Shown here: positions 9,027 to 17,814 of the stretch, piece by piece
How the letters are laid out: each line of letters starts with the position of its first letter
Position numbering within the stretch: the stretch's first letter is position 1
NCBI GenBank assembly: GCA_965603365.1
Contig: CBFDCR010000002.1
Coordinates: 62,001-126,000, forward strand
DNA: 64,000 bases
From: JAHELQ01 sp965603365
GTDB lineage: Bacteria > Acidobacteriota > Aminicenantia > UBA2199
Direction of reading: 5' to 3'
Notes under the pieces: model-generated
The model's input: the letters and a program-made list of their open reading frames with translations, nothing else
Database searches by the model: none
Told to the model about the DNA's origin: nothing
Position numbers and translations under genes: made by a program

Positions 9027-10316
9027 TCAGCCGCCGTTCAATCTTTTCATCAACTCCTGGGGGTCCTGGGTTTCAGGATCAATGACGGCATCGGCAGGAA
9101 TTAAACGGTGGGAGTTGTCTTTTCCCCGGCCCACGGCCATCATCAAGATATTTTGCCCTTCGGCGAAACCGTTTTGCTTCGCCAATTTCAGCAGACCGGC
9201 AAAGCCGATGAGTAACGAACGTTCCAGATCGGTCCTGATCACGATACCTCTTCTTTTTAGGGCCTGGGAAATCTTTGGGCCTTCTTGTGAAACAAATTGG
9301 GGCTCTACGTCCGTTATTATGCCGTTATTTTCCCGCAGGCACTCATACAACTGGGGATAGTTGCGAACCGGGTTGGTGGAATTTAAGGTCGGCTCATACA
9401 AATTTTCCGGGAACTGCCGGGGCAAATCGAGCGCCGTTAACTCCGTCTTACCGGCATTGTAGGCCCTCTCCATGGCATTCATCTCGGCCGATTGAATACA
9501 GATGATCCGGGGGATACTCTCCCTCTTTTCTAAGCCCAGCTTCACCAGGTTATTATGCCCCTTGTAGAAGCCGATGGGGCCCATTCCGCTGGCAATGGTC
9601 TGCACAAAAAAGTCACAGTCGGGGAGCTCCCGGAACTGTTCGTAAGCCACCGTGGCATAGGCCTCATTGCGGTCATGCAGGGGGGCAATCAGGTTTAAGC
9701 CGTTGACCCGGGCAAATTTCTTGACAAAGGGGCTGATTTTGGGATAGTGGTCATCCACCAGGATAACATAGTTGTGCCGCCCCTTCTTGATAAAATCGGT
9801 ATTTTTATAGTGACACTGCCGGGGCATGAAGAAATATGTGGTGAGCCCCAGGTGAGCGGCAAAGTGTGTATACGAGCGGCCGGTATTGCCGGTAGAGTAA
9901 AACACCAGTCGATCCAGGCCCAGCTCCCGGCAGCGGCTGATTATAATCGACGCTTCCCGATCTTTAAATGTACCGGTGGGATTCTTATCGAGATCCATCT
10001 TTAAGTACAGATGGGCACCCCCCAGAGTCCCCGTAAACTCCTCTAAGGGTATTATTTCACTGCCCCCTACCCCCAGGGAGATGATGTTTTCCGTACTTTT
10101 CAGGGGAATGAGGTCAAAATTTTTCCAGAGATCGTCCCTGGCCAGGGATTCGCCGATAACCCCCTGTTCAAAGTCATAGATGAGACTGCCGCCGCACGCC
10201 TCACAATGAAATCGCATCTCATCGATACCGTATACCGAGTGACAGTCGGCATTGGTGCATTTTTGGACCATCCTGACTTTTGGCTTTTTTGGCCCGGTCT
10301 TTTTCTCTTCCTTCAT
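9027..10316 (-). CDS. Threonine-synthase-like PLP-dependent enzyme
   Basis: 429 residues. An N-terminal zinc-ribbon-like segment (CTNADC at about 20-25, CEAC at about 38-41) precedes a fold-type II PLP domain. NPTGTFKDRE carries the PLP Lys at about residue 118, STGNTGRS resembles the phosphate loop, and TIASGMGPIGFYKG is a glycine-rich loop. Relatives include threonine synthase (O-phosphohomoserine to threonine) and cysteate synthase (O-phosphoserine plus sulfite). Since ordinary threonine synthesis would not sit among NRPS genes, I infer beta- or gamma-replacement on a phosphorylated amino acid to make a special building block. Housekeeping ThrC cannot be excluded. Ribosome site GGGAGGAT 9 bases upstream. 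Confidence 0.88.
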   Translation of the reverse strand: MKEEKKTGPKKPKVRMVQKCTNADCHSVYGIDEMRFHCEACGGSLIYDFEQGVIGESLARDDLWKNFDLIPLKSTENIISLGVGGSEIIPLEEFTGTLGGAHLYLKMDLDKNPTGTFKDREASIIISRCRELGLDRLVFYSTGNTGRSYTHFAAHLGLTTYFFMPRQCHYKNTDFIKKGRHNYVILVDDHYPKISPFVKKFARVNGLNLIAPLHDRNEAYATVAYEQFRELPDCDFFVQTIASGMGPIGFYKGHNNLVKLGLEKRESIPRIICIQSAEMNAMERAYNAGKTELTALDLPRQFPENLYEPTLNSTNPVRNYPQLYECLRENNGIITDVEPQFVSQEGPKISQALKRRGIVIRTDLERSLLIGFAGLLKLAKQNGFAEGQNILMMAVGRGKDNSHRLIPADAVIDPETQDPQELMKRLNGG

Positions 10317-10348
10317 TGGTTAAAATCCTCCCGCTGTGGATTTGGACA

Positions 10349-11020
10349 CTAATTGTAAAATTTAGTGTCCAGTAGATTTCTTAAGGTCGCCAGGGGCTGG
10401 GCCGATTTTAATACCAGGCTGGATATCAACACCCCACAACCCCCATGGTCCCTGATATGTCGGACATCCTCGCCTGTCTTGATGCCCCCGCCAAACAGGA
10501 CCCTGGCCTTTATTTTACCGACAGCCTCACCGACAGCTTCGGGGCAAAACCGGCTAAACGAGATATCCTTGCCGATGAGCTTTTCGTTCTCAATGGCCAT
10601 ATACTCGGGTTTGTACTTCCTGTTAAGCCGGCAGCCCTCTTCTGAATTGGTGGCACACAACATCACCGGCAGGCCAAAGGCCCTGGCTTTGGCAATATGT
10701 TTATCCAGTAAGGCCTCTTTCAGCTTTTTTTCAGGGTGGTTTAATACAACCCCCCCCAGCCTGCTCCGCCTCAAGACTTCCCCATCGGTCATGGATAAAA
10801 ACTGGAAGCCCGTCTGGCAGTAGATATCCTGTAAAAAAACCGTCAGGCTGATCTCATTGGCCAGGGCCAGGGCATCCTGGGTCTGCAGGGCCAAAACCAC
10901 CTCAAACCGTTTCCTGGTATTGTCATCGAGCTTATCGAACTCTTTCACCAGCCCTTCGGCCACGGCATTGCCCACACGCTTAAAATTTACCAGTATAATT
11001 TGCCTCTCATTGTTATCCAT
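10349..11020 (-). CDS. Triosephosphate isomerase paralog, archaeal type
   Basis: 223 residues, the length of archaeal rather than bacterial TIM (about 250). Recognisable TIM features in order: VNFK with Lys14, LNHPEKK with His95 (the family has NHSE), YMAIENEKLIG with Glu144, and the phosphate-binding FGGGIKTGEDV near the end, followed by GVLISSLVL. So Lys, His and Glu of the isomerase are kept, with Ser to Pro next to the His. The family interconverts dihydroxyacetone phosphate and glyceraldehyde 3-phosphate. Its place in a biosynthetic run, 32 bases ahead of the PLP enzyme, suggests recruitment to isomerise a related phosphorylated hydroxy-ketone. It could instead be the cell's glycolytic TIM. 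Start ATG 11020 has AGGGG upstream. Confidence 0.8.
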   Translation of the reverse strand: MDNNERQIILVNFKRVGNAVAEGLVKEFDKLDDNTRKRFEVVLALQTQDALALANEISLTVFLQDIYCQTGFQFLSMTDGEVLRRSRLGGVVLNHPEKKLKEALLDKHIAKARAFGLPVMLCATNSEEGCRLNRKYKPEYMAIENEKLIGKDISFSRFCPEAVGEAVGKIKARVLFGGGIKTGEDVRHIRDHGGCGVLISSLVLKSAQPLATLRNLLDTKFYN

Positions 11021-11045
11021 GGTGATCCCCTATACTTTTATATTC

Positions 11046-11426
11046 TTATATTCTTATATTTCCAGGTCTTCTCGGCAATTTTTTTCGCAAATCAATATAT
11101 TTAGCTGGCTCGATAAGGAAAAATTTCCTGAATTCCCGGTCAAACACAGCGTATTCGGTAAATCCCAACCTGGCCGCCAGTTCCGAATCGGTTATTTTAT
11201 GATTCTTTTCAATGATGAACAGCGCCCGGTATATTTTTTCCCTCAATATATATTGAGCCAGGCTGATATGCTGCTCCCTCTCAAATGTTGTTGCCAGGTA
11301 CGGCTCGTCTACGCCAAAATAGCCGGCAATACCGGCCCCGGTTAAACCGGGCAGTTCTTCGGTTTTGCGCCCCAGTATACACGCCACCACCCGCTCGCCA
11401 AGATTGATATTTTTTACATTGCCCAT
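11046..11426 (-). CDS. Small AraC-type helix-turn-helix regulator
   Basis: 126 residues from ATG 11426; an in-frame GTG at 11504 would add 26 residues but lacks a ribosome site. It consists of little more than an AraC DNA-binding domain: first helix-turn-helix around LTGAGIAGYFGVDEPYLATT, second around ITDSELAARLGFTEYAVFDR, then FRKFFLIEPAKYI, the usual end of the family domain. No sensor domain is visible. It is similar in plan to the next regulator upstream (11753-12130). It lies 25 bases before the TIM-like gene on the same strand, so it is likely a cluster-specific activator. Confidence 0.8.
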   Translation of the reverse strand: MGNVKNINLGERVVACILGRKTEELPGLTGAGIAGYFGVDEPYLATTFEREQHISLAQYILREKIYRALFIIEKNHKITDSELAARLGFTEYAVFDREFRKFFLIEPAKYIDLRKKLPRRPGNIRI

Positions 11427-11752
11427 CTGAACTCTACACTCTACGGGTAAGCTGCCGCCATTCGGTTGGCCACTGCTCCTTTTAATTACCCTATCTTTCT
11501 TCACCGGTTGGCGAAGAAAAGATACCGGGTTTTTAGATATAACTAAATATCACAAAAAACTACCTTTGAACATCTATAAATTGGTTCACTCATCCCCCGG
11601 CAGCCAACCGGTCCGCTAAATCCCGGTAATAAATATTTTCCAGGCTTCACCCACCTATTTCTCACTGCCAAAGACCAGTCAAGCCGGCCCATCTGCTTCT
11701 GTTAGCCAGGCCCGACCGTCTCACCACCACAGGCCCGGCACAGGCGGCCTGC
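11427..11752. other. Intergenic stretch between two AraC-type genes
   Basis: About 326 bases with no convincing gene. It should hold the control region for the downstream regulator and the biosynthetic run. I see AT-rich DNA around 11535-11600 that could carry a minus-strand promoter but no pair of boxes good enough to assign. A possible weak GTG-start extension of the downstream regulator reaches 11504. Confidence 0.5.
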
Positions 11753-12130
11753 CTATTTTCCCGGGAGACTTAACGATTTTATTGATTTTAACATTTTAAG
11801 ATGATTTTTATATCTCCCCGGCGTCGTTCCGATCCACTTTCTAAAGACAATGATGAAATAATTGGCACTGGAAAACCCCATCAATTTTGACAATTCCTCG
11901 ACCGTGACCTCTTCGTCTCCCAAAAGGATCAAAGACGAGCGGATAATTTTTATTAAGAATATATAATCACTCAAGGAGAATTTTTTTTCCCCTTTGAATC
12001 TATGAGACAAATACGACCGGCTCACCTTAAACCTTCCGGCAATTGAATCCACATTCAGATCCTCAAACTCCCATGTCTCACGAGTCAAAACATATTCCAC
12101 TACTTTGTCCAGGATATTCGTTCTCTTCAT
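11753..12130 (-). CDS. Small AraC-type helix-turn-helix regulator
   Basis: 125 residues, only the AraC DNA-binding domain. DSIAGRFKVSRSYLSHRFK is the first helix-turn-helix and VEELSKLMGFSSANYFIIVF the second, followed by GTTPGRYK, the family's closing motif (usually G.sP..YR). No ligand or receiver domain. It is the first minus-strand gene upstream of the biosynthetic run and faces away from the plus-strand orphan at 12376. A role in control of the NRPS cluster is inferred from position only. Confidence 0.87.
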   Translation of the reverse strand: MKRTNILDKVVEYVLTRETWEFEDLNVDSIAGRFKVSRSYLSHRFKGEKKFSLSDYIFLIKIIRSSLILLGDEEVTVEELSKLMGFSSANYFIIVFRKWIGTTPGRYKNHLKMLKSIKSLSLPGK

Positions 12131-12329
12131 CGTTTACTCTCATTGACCAACAAAAATTATAGAAGTATACTACTTATCCCACCTGAAATTAACCCGAACC
12201 GTGCCCTCCAGGGGGATCAGACCAAATGTTGGCCCGAATGTTTCTTTGAAATTAAAATTTCGACTGCCCCCGAATCCACGCCTAATTTTGAAAAGAAAGT
12301 CAAGTCAGAGATAAAATTTTGATGGAATC

Positions 12330-12358
12330 TTTATTTTATGTAATCTTTATGCTATGAT
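12330..12358 (+). promoter_or_regulatory. Possible promoter of the 12376 gene
   Basis: TATGAT at about 12353-12358 is a good -10 box. The 17-base-distant TTTATT is a poor -35. The transcript would start about 12 bases before ATG 12376, whose ribosome site GGAGGTCAC is strong. Confidence 0.4.
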
Positions 12359-12375
12359 ATCTCTCTGGAGGTCAC

Positions 12376-12870
12376 ATGAAGGGTAAAAAAAGGGTACGGC
12401 AAGACCTGAAACGGCTGGCCATATCGTCTACGGAAAAATCCATAGATGAACTGGAGGAGATCGCCGAACAACTGGGCATGGACTACAGCAACACCGTCTC
12501 CTTCTTGCTGCAAGAGTATATTGACAGTGCAGAGCTGCGAAAGGACTTTGAAAAGTACATCAACACCTACTCTCAACTCAAATCATTGAAGTTGGGCAGA
12601 ACCGCCCTGTTTCGCAACTACATGTTTCCCACCGAAGTACTTCTCAAAAAACACGTGCTAAAGGCCAGGGAAAGGTATGGAATGTCGGAGTTTGTGCGCG
12701 CCTTGATCTATTTCAACTACGACCGCAAGATACTCAAGCCGGACGTAGACCTCGACAAGGCGGTGTTGAATAAGATCAAAAAGACCGGCTTAAAAGTGGT
12801 GGGCTACAACCAGTACGGCAAGGTGCTCAACGTGCAGGTAGACATCTCCCACCTGTTTGACAACAAATAA
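12376..12870 (+). CDS. Unrecognised 164-residue protein, basic N terminus
   Basis: I do not recognise this family. The N terminus (MKGKKRVRQDLKRLAISSTE) is basic, and residues about 20-60 are strongly helical (SIDELEEIAEQLGMDYSNTV). The middle region reads GRTALFRNYMFPTEVLLKKH and the rest is mixed charged helix. There is no signal peptide, no membrane segment and no cysteine. A small DNA-binding protein (ribbon-helix-helix-like start plus helices) is possible but unproven. Strong ribosome site GGAGGTCAC before ATG 12376. It is alone on the plus strand, between the biosynthetic cluster and a tandem-repeat array that begins 70 bases after its stop. Confidence 0.75.
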   Translation: MKGKKRVRQDLKRLAISSTEKSIDELEEIAEQLGMDYSNTVSFLLQEYIDSAELRKDFEKYINTYSQLKSLKLGRTALFRNYMFPTEVLLKKHVLKARERYGMSEFVRALIYFNYDRKILKPDVDLDKAVLNKIKKTGLKVVGYNQYGKVLNVQVDISHLFDNK

Positions 12871-12939
12871 GACCACTGCTGCACCGCATCGCCCAACTGC
12901 CGGGACCTCCCCCGGCGATCATTCACATGGGTTTTTTCC

Positions 12940-13306
12940 CCATTCACGGGGTAAAATCCCCGATACCGCCAGAAATACCCCGGCGATGCCCAAAATACCC
13001 CGTCACCGGGGTCTAAACCCCGCGATTGTCAAAAATCTCGAAACGTTTCGACTTTTTTGCTCAATCTTGCCAAAAAAACCGCAGCGTTTCAAAAAAATCC
13101 CGCAATTTTGCCAGAATTCCCGCAGCGTTTCAAGAAAATCCCGAAACGCTACCAGAATTCTCGCGCCATTTCAAGAAAATCTCGAAATTTTTCCAAAAAA
13201 CTCGAAACGTTCCCCAAAAACACGCGACGTTTCAAGAATTCCCCCAACATTTCAACCCAAACCCTCATACTTCCGACAATACTCGCAGCATTGTCAGAAA
13301 AAAGCT
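12940..13306. repeat. Degenerate 20-21 bp tandem repeat, about 17-18 units
   Basis: After the 12376 gene the DNA falls into units of 20 (18-23) bases. Examples: 13081-13100 GCAGCGTTTCAAAAAAATCC, 13101-13120 CGCAATTTTGCCAGAATTCC, 13142-13161 CGAAACGCTACCAGAATTCT, 13223-13242 CGCGACGTTTCAAGAATTCC. The unit pattern is CG, a short often palindromic centre (13039-13050 is CGAAACGTTTCG), then C-x-A-x-AAA-T-CC. The first units (12940-13020) are GC-rich, the later ones AT-rich. Three frames stay open across it, but the translations are low-complexity and no ribosome site supports them. The array lies between the orphan gene and the end of the tolC-like gene. Confidence 0.8.
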
Positions 13307-13361
13307 CGTTGCAATTGAAAAGCCACAAAAGAGAAAAGAGGGGGGAAATAGATTGTAAGTT

Positions 13362-14639
13362 TTAGAGGAGTAGTTGGCCGGTGAGGCGGCGGAGTTCGAT
13401 CTCCTTGATGCGGGCTTCGTATTTGGCGGTGGCCTCGCTGCTGCGGGAACGGATCAAATTCAACTGGGCTTCCCGGAATTGGGTGGTGGTTACCTGCCCG
13501 AGACCGTAGAGCTCCCTGGTACGCTTAAAGTTAAGCTCAGCCGCCTCCACATACTTTGTTTCCAGGTCTAACACCAGCAGACTGTTCCGGTAGGATTCAT
13601 AGGCACTGATTACCTCTTTTTCCAGGTTCAGACGGGTCTGGGCCAGGGTCAATGCCTGGTTTTTCTGCTGAATCGAGGCATTCCGGCTCTGTATCCTGGT
13701 TTTAAAACCGTTAAAAAGGTTGAGACTCAAGGTGGCCCCCAGCCGTAGGGCGGGCTCGGCATCGGCAAAACCGATTTCCAACCGCGGTGCGGTCTGACTG
13801 TATCCGTAAGAACCGGAAAAATCCAGGCGGGGTAAAAACTGGGAGCGGGCAATCTGAAGGTCATAGCCGGACTGAACCCACCGCTTTTGGGCAGCCAGGT
13901 AAGCGGCGTTGTTGGCAAGGGCAGAGGCTTTTAGCTGGTCGGGGTCAAATTCTTGCCGGAATGTAACCGTGGTATCAATGGTAAAGACATGGTTGATCTC
14001 CCGGTCCAGCAGTACATTCAGGCGGCGTCGGCTCTCATCCCATAGAAACTTTGCCTGGATGACGGTCACCTGGTCGGCCCGGTAGTCCACCTGGGCTGAG
14101 AGGACATCGATGGTACGGGCCTGGCCGTAGGCGGAACGCTTCCTGGCCCGTGCCAGCCGTTCCGCCGATATGGATAACAACTCCCGGGCGATCTGCAAAT
14201 TCTCATAGGCGGAGGCGGCGGTATAAAAAGCGGTGCCCACCTCCAGCAGCGTGGCTTCGATGGCATCCCTTGCCTCCAATTCACCCAGATCGCCTCCGGC
14301 CTGCAGCTTTTTATACCGGTAAACATTGCCCAACCCGTTAAACAGGGTGTAGGTGACCTGAACCTGGGCAGTTGTGGTAGTGGCGGCGACGCTTTCCCCG
14401 GAACCGGGGGCCGGGTCCTGGAAAGTGGCGCCCGAGGAGAGGTTGACGCCGGGGAGCAGGTCGGCATTGCCGATGTTTACATTATTCCGGGCGATGGCGG
14501 CATTGTTGCGGGCGATCAATACCCGGTGATTTCGTTCCAGGGCAATGGCCACGGCCTCTTTAAAACTCAACGTATCCCCGGGGAAAAGGAATCCCCCGAT
14601 CCCTATCGTCAACATGAGAAAAAGCGTTATGTGTTTCAT
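13362..14639 (-). CDS. TolC-family outer membrane efflux channel
   Basis: 425 residues, the normal size for the family. A signal peptide (MKHITLFLMLTIGIGGFLF) is followed by two copies of the outer-membrane-factor repeat: SFKEAVAIALERNHRVLIAR near the N terminus and NNAAYLAAQKRWVQSGYDLQ in the second half, with long helical coiled-coil stretches between. It would form the outer-membrane and periplasmic tunnel of the RND pump. ATG 14639 is 4 bases after the pump stop, with AAGGAAA as ribosome site; longer in-frame starts run into the pump gene. Third gene of the efflux operon. Confidence 0.93.
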   Translation of the reverse strand: MKHITLFLMLTIGIGGFLFPGDTLSFKEAVAIALERNHRVLIARNNAAIARNNVNIGNADLLPGVNLSSGATFQDPAPGSGESVAATTTTAQVQVTYTLFNGLGNVYRYKKLQAGGDLGELEARDAIEATLLEVGTAFYTAASAYENLQIARELLSISAERLARARKRSAYGQARTIDVLSAQVDYRADQVTVIQAKFLWDESRRRLNVLLDREINHVFTIDTTVTFRQEFDPDQLKASALANNAAYLAAQKRWVQSGYDLQIARSQFLPRLDFSGSYGYSQTAPRLEIGFADAEPALRLGATLSLNLFNGFKTRIQSRNASIQQKNQALTLAQTRLNLEKEVISAYESYRNSLLVLDLETKYVEAAELNFKRTRELYGLGQVTTTQFREAQLNLIRSRSSEATAKYEARIKEIELRRLTGQLLL

Positions 14640-14643
14640 GGTT

Positions 14644-17600
14644 TTATGTTTCCTTACACGGGCCTTCGGATTGTTCCCGGGCGAAAATCTCCTCGCGGAC
14701 AGCGGATTCGGCCGCCTCCGGTGCAAGCCTTTCCCCTCTCCACAACCTGTAAAAAAATACCCTGGCGTGATTGACGACCACCAGTAGGGCGGGCAGCATG
14801 ACCAGGGTTAACAGGGTGCCGAAGAGCAGGCCGTAGGCCACGGAAATGGCCATGGGCGAGAGGAACTGCGCCTGGTGGCTCGTCTCAAAGATCAGCGGGC
14901 CCAGTCCGGCAATGGTGGTGAGGGAGGTTAGAAGCACGGGGCGGAGGCGGGAAAGACCGGTTTCATACAGGGCGGCTTTAAACGCCATTCCCTCTTTGAG
15001 TTTCCGGTTAAAGGTACTGACCAGCACCAGGGAATCGTTGATCACAATACCGGCTAAGGCAATGGCACCGAACCAGGAGAGAATGCTGACGATATATCCC
15101 TGGATGAAGTGTCCCCACAACACACCGATGATGCTGAAGGGAATCAGCAGGAACACGATAATGGCCTGGGCGAAGGAGCGGAAGGTGATGACAACGATCA
15201 AAAACATCAGCAGTAGGATGGGCGGTATGACGCGGGAGATGGACCTCATGGTTTTCAGGTTTTCCCGGCTCTGGCCTTCGAACATGAACCGGATGTCCGG
15301 GTATTGTTTGGCGATTCCCGGTAAGATGTCCCGTTTGATGTCTTCGATCATATCGGGAACCGAATCCTTCAGGTTGGTGATATCCGCTTCCACTTTGACC
15401 ACCCGCTGGGCGTCGATGTGGTTGACCGCCATGACCCCCCTCCGGATGGAGAAGTCGGCGATTTCCCGCAGCGGGTATTCCCGGCCGCCGGGTAGGCGGA
15501 TGCGCATATCCCCCAGTTTCTGAACCGAACTGCGGTCCTGCTCGGTATAACGCACCCAGATTTTTACTTCGTCGATGCCCCGCAAGATACGCTGGGCTTC
15601 ACCGCCGAAAAAACCTGAGCGCACCTGGTCCACCACGTCGGCGCTGGTTAAACCCAGGGCAAAGGCGCGCTCCTTTAGGCGGACGCTCACCTCCCGCAGC
15701 CCGGGCGGATCGTCATCCACCACATCTTTCAGCTTCTCCACCTCTCTTAATTGGGTTTTTAATTTCTCTTTGGCCTCCCTGAGCTGGTCCAGGTCGTTGC
15801 TGGCCAGGGCAATGGAGATGGGTTTACCCCAGAAACCCCGGCCGCCGAATTCCAGTTTCTCGGCCCCGGGTATAGGGCCCACCTGTCTACGGATGCGGTT
15901 GGTGGCCTCCAGGGAATCCCAGTCCCGGTGTTCACTGCTGATGAGGGTGACGGATAGTTTGCCCTGATGGGTGGCGGGCCCAATGTTGCGGGCAATGTCC
16001 ATTACCAGGTCGCTGCCGTCCCGGTGTTCCTTTTTGTATATATCGTTGACTTCCCATACCCTGGTCTCCATGCCGGCCAACAGCCGGTCGGTAATGGCTG
16101 CCGGGGTGCCGGCCGGCATTTCCAGGGTTATATCGACGTTTCTGCGCTCGATGTTGGGGAAGAAAGTGGTTTTGATAATACTGCCTTTTAGGGCACCGAT
16201 GGTGATGAGGAGGAGTGCCACGGGTACGGCCAGGGCCAGGGCGGGCCTTTCGATGACAAAGTGAAGCAGTGGACCGTACACTTTTTTGCGGATGGCACGC
16301 AGGACCCTGTCTGCGCCCCGTTCGATGAAACTCTTTTTATTTGCCTCGGCACACAGGGCTTTTGAATGGGCGATGTGGGAGGGCAGGATAAGGGTGGCTT
16401 CCACCAGGGAGAAGAGCAGCGTGGCCACCACCACAAAGGCCAGATCCCGGGTGCGGTCTCCCAATCCCCCTTCCAGGAAGAAAAAGGTAACGAAGATAAC
16501 CACGGTGGTTAAGATAGAGGCCACCACCGAGGGCAGCACCTCCGCGGCTCCTTTGACGGCTGCGGGGATGGGTTTTTCTCCCCTCTCATGGTGCTGGTAG
16601 ATGTTCTCCCCGATCACGATGCCGTCGTCCACCAGTATGCCCAGCACCAGTATCATACCCAGCAGGGACATGACATTGATGGTGAGGGTGGAAAAGGGCG
16701 CCACCATGCACATACCGGCAAAGGAGATGGGGATGGCCAGGGCCACCCAGAAGGACATTCGCATATTGAGGGAGAGTGAGAGGAACAGGAGGACCAGGAT
16801 CATGCCTAAGATGCCGTTCCGGCTTAAAATGTCGATTCGTTCCTGGATGATTTCCGACCCGTCCCGCACCACGTGTGCCTGGACTTCGGCGTGCCGGGAA
16901 TTGAAGGTATCGATGTAAGCTTTTACCGTGCGGGCCACAAAGAAGAGGTCTTCATCGTTGGTATTCTGCACCGTTATCCGTACGGCAAGCCGGCCGTTGT
17001 GATATACCCGGTTGGGGTTTTCCGACCAGCGGTCGATCAAGTCCGCCACATCCTTGAGCCGGATAATCACGCCGTCGGCAGTGGATTTCAGCAGGTGATT
17101 GGAGAGTTCCCGGGCATAGTAGCCTTTGACATTGGCCCGGATCAACAGCTCCTCTTGGCTGCCCTTTATTTTACCGCCGGTCATCCTGACGTTGGCTTTC
17201 CTGACGGCCTGCAGGACCTCCTGGAAGGTCAGGCCGTAGGCCCTCAGATCCTGCTCCCTCAAGGCAATCTCGATCTCCTCATCCGGGAATCCGCTGAGGG
17301 ATACCTTTGATATCCCGCCGGTGGCCAGCAAATCCCGCTCGGCGCGGCGGGCCAGTTTTTTCAATTCCCCCAGATCGACGTTGCCGGCCAGGACAAAATC
17401 GATGGCAAAGCTGCGCGGCTCCTGGCGAAAGATGGTGAGGCGCTCCATGCTGGCGGGGAAGGAACTCACCTGGTTGACCGCATTTTTTACATCCTGGAGC
17501 ACCACGTCGATATCGTAGCCGGTGAGCACCGTTACCGTGATGCTGCAACTGTTCTCGCTGGAGACCGATTCCACCCGCTCGATACCGGTGATTCCCTTGA

Positions 17601-17814
17601 GGTTGTCTTCGATCTTGAGGACGATGGCCTCTTCGATCTCTTCGGGAGAGGCGCCGGGGTAAAAGGCCTGGATGATGATCGTCTGGCTGGGTCTCAGCGG
17701 GAAAAAGGTGGTCAGCAAATTATTGTAGCCCACCCAGCCGAAGAGAAATATGGCCACCAGCAGCACGTGGCCCAGGATGGGGTATTTGATAAAGAGGCTG
17801 ATCAGTTTTTTCAT
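14644..17814 (-). CDS. RND-family inner membrane efflux transporter (AcrB/MdtC-like)
   Basis: 1056 residues, the standard RND size. MKKLISLFIKYPILGHVLLV begins the first membrane helix. The protein then has the twofold RND plan of a large periplasmic loop and six helices, repeated. The proton-relay region ILVDDGIVIGENIYQ carries the two Asp residues of the family. It exports drugs, lipids or metals using the proton gradient. ATG 17814 overlaps the stop of the adaptor gene as ATGA; the longer open frame to 17910 lies inside the adaptor. Middle gene of an adaptor-pump-channel operon. Confidence 0.95.
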   Translation of the reverse strand: MKKLISLFIKYPILGHVLLVAIFLFGWVGYNNLLTTFFPLRPSQTIIIQAFYPGASPEEIEEAIVLKIEDNLKGITGIERVESVSSENSCSITVTVLTGYDIDVVLQDVKNAVNQVSSFPASMERLTIFRQEPRSFAIDFVLAGNVDLGELKKLARRAERDLLATGGISKVSLSGFPDEEIEIALREQDLRAYGLTFQEVLQAVRKANVRMTGGKIKGSQEELLIRANVKGYYARELSNHLLKSTADGVIIRLKDVADLIDRWSENPNRVYHNGRLAVRITVQNTNDEDLFFVARTVKAYIDTFNSRHAEVQAHVVRDGSEIIQERIDILSRNGILGMILVLLFLSLSLNMRMSFWVALAIPISFAGMCMVAPFSTLTINVMSLLGMILVLGILVDDGIVIGENIYQHHERGEKPIPAAVKGAAEVLPSVVASILTTVVIFVTFFFLEGGLGDRTRDLAFVVVATLLFSLVEATLILPSHIAHSKALCAEANKKSFIERGADRVLRAIRKKVYGPLLHFVIERPALALAVPVALLLITIGALKGSIIKTTFFPNIERRNVDITLEMPAGTPAAITDRLLAGMETRVWEVNDIYKKEHRDGSDLVMDIARNIGPATHQGKLSVTLISSEHRDWDSLEATNRIRRQVGPIPGAEKLEFGGRGFWGKPISIALASNDLDQLREAKEKLKTQLREVEKLKDVVDDDPPGLREVSVRLKERAFALGLTSADVVDQVRSGFFGGEAQRILRGIDEVKIWVRYTEQDRSSVQKLGDMRIRLPGGREYPLREIADFSIRRGVMAVNHIDAQRVVKVEADITNLKDSVPDMIEDIKRDILPGIAKQYPDIRFMFEGQSRENLKTMRSISRVIPPILLLMFLIVVITFRSFAQAIIVFLLIPFSIIGVLWGHFIQGYIVSILSWFGAIALAGIVINDSLVLVSTFNRKLKEGMAFKAALYETGLSRLRPVLLTSLTTIAGLGPLIFETSHQAQFLSPMAISVAYGLLFGTLLTLVMLPALLVVVNHARVFFYRLWRGERLAPEAAESAVREEIFAREQSEGPCKET

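Noticed and set aside
12940..13306. CRISPR array
   Set aside because: Units follow one another without unique spacers, are too degenerate, and no cas gene is present.
12857..13365. Three overlapping frames of 102-153 residues over the 12.9-13.3 kb region
   Set aside because: All come from the 20-21 bp tandem repeat; all three frames are open at once and none has a start signal.
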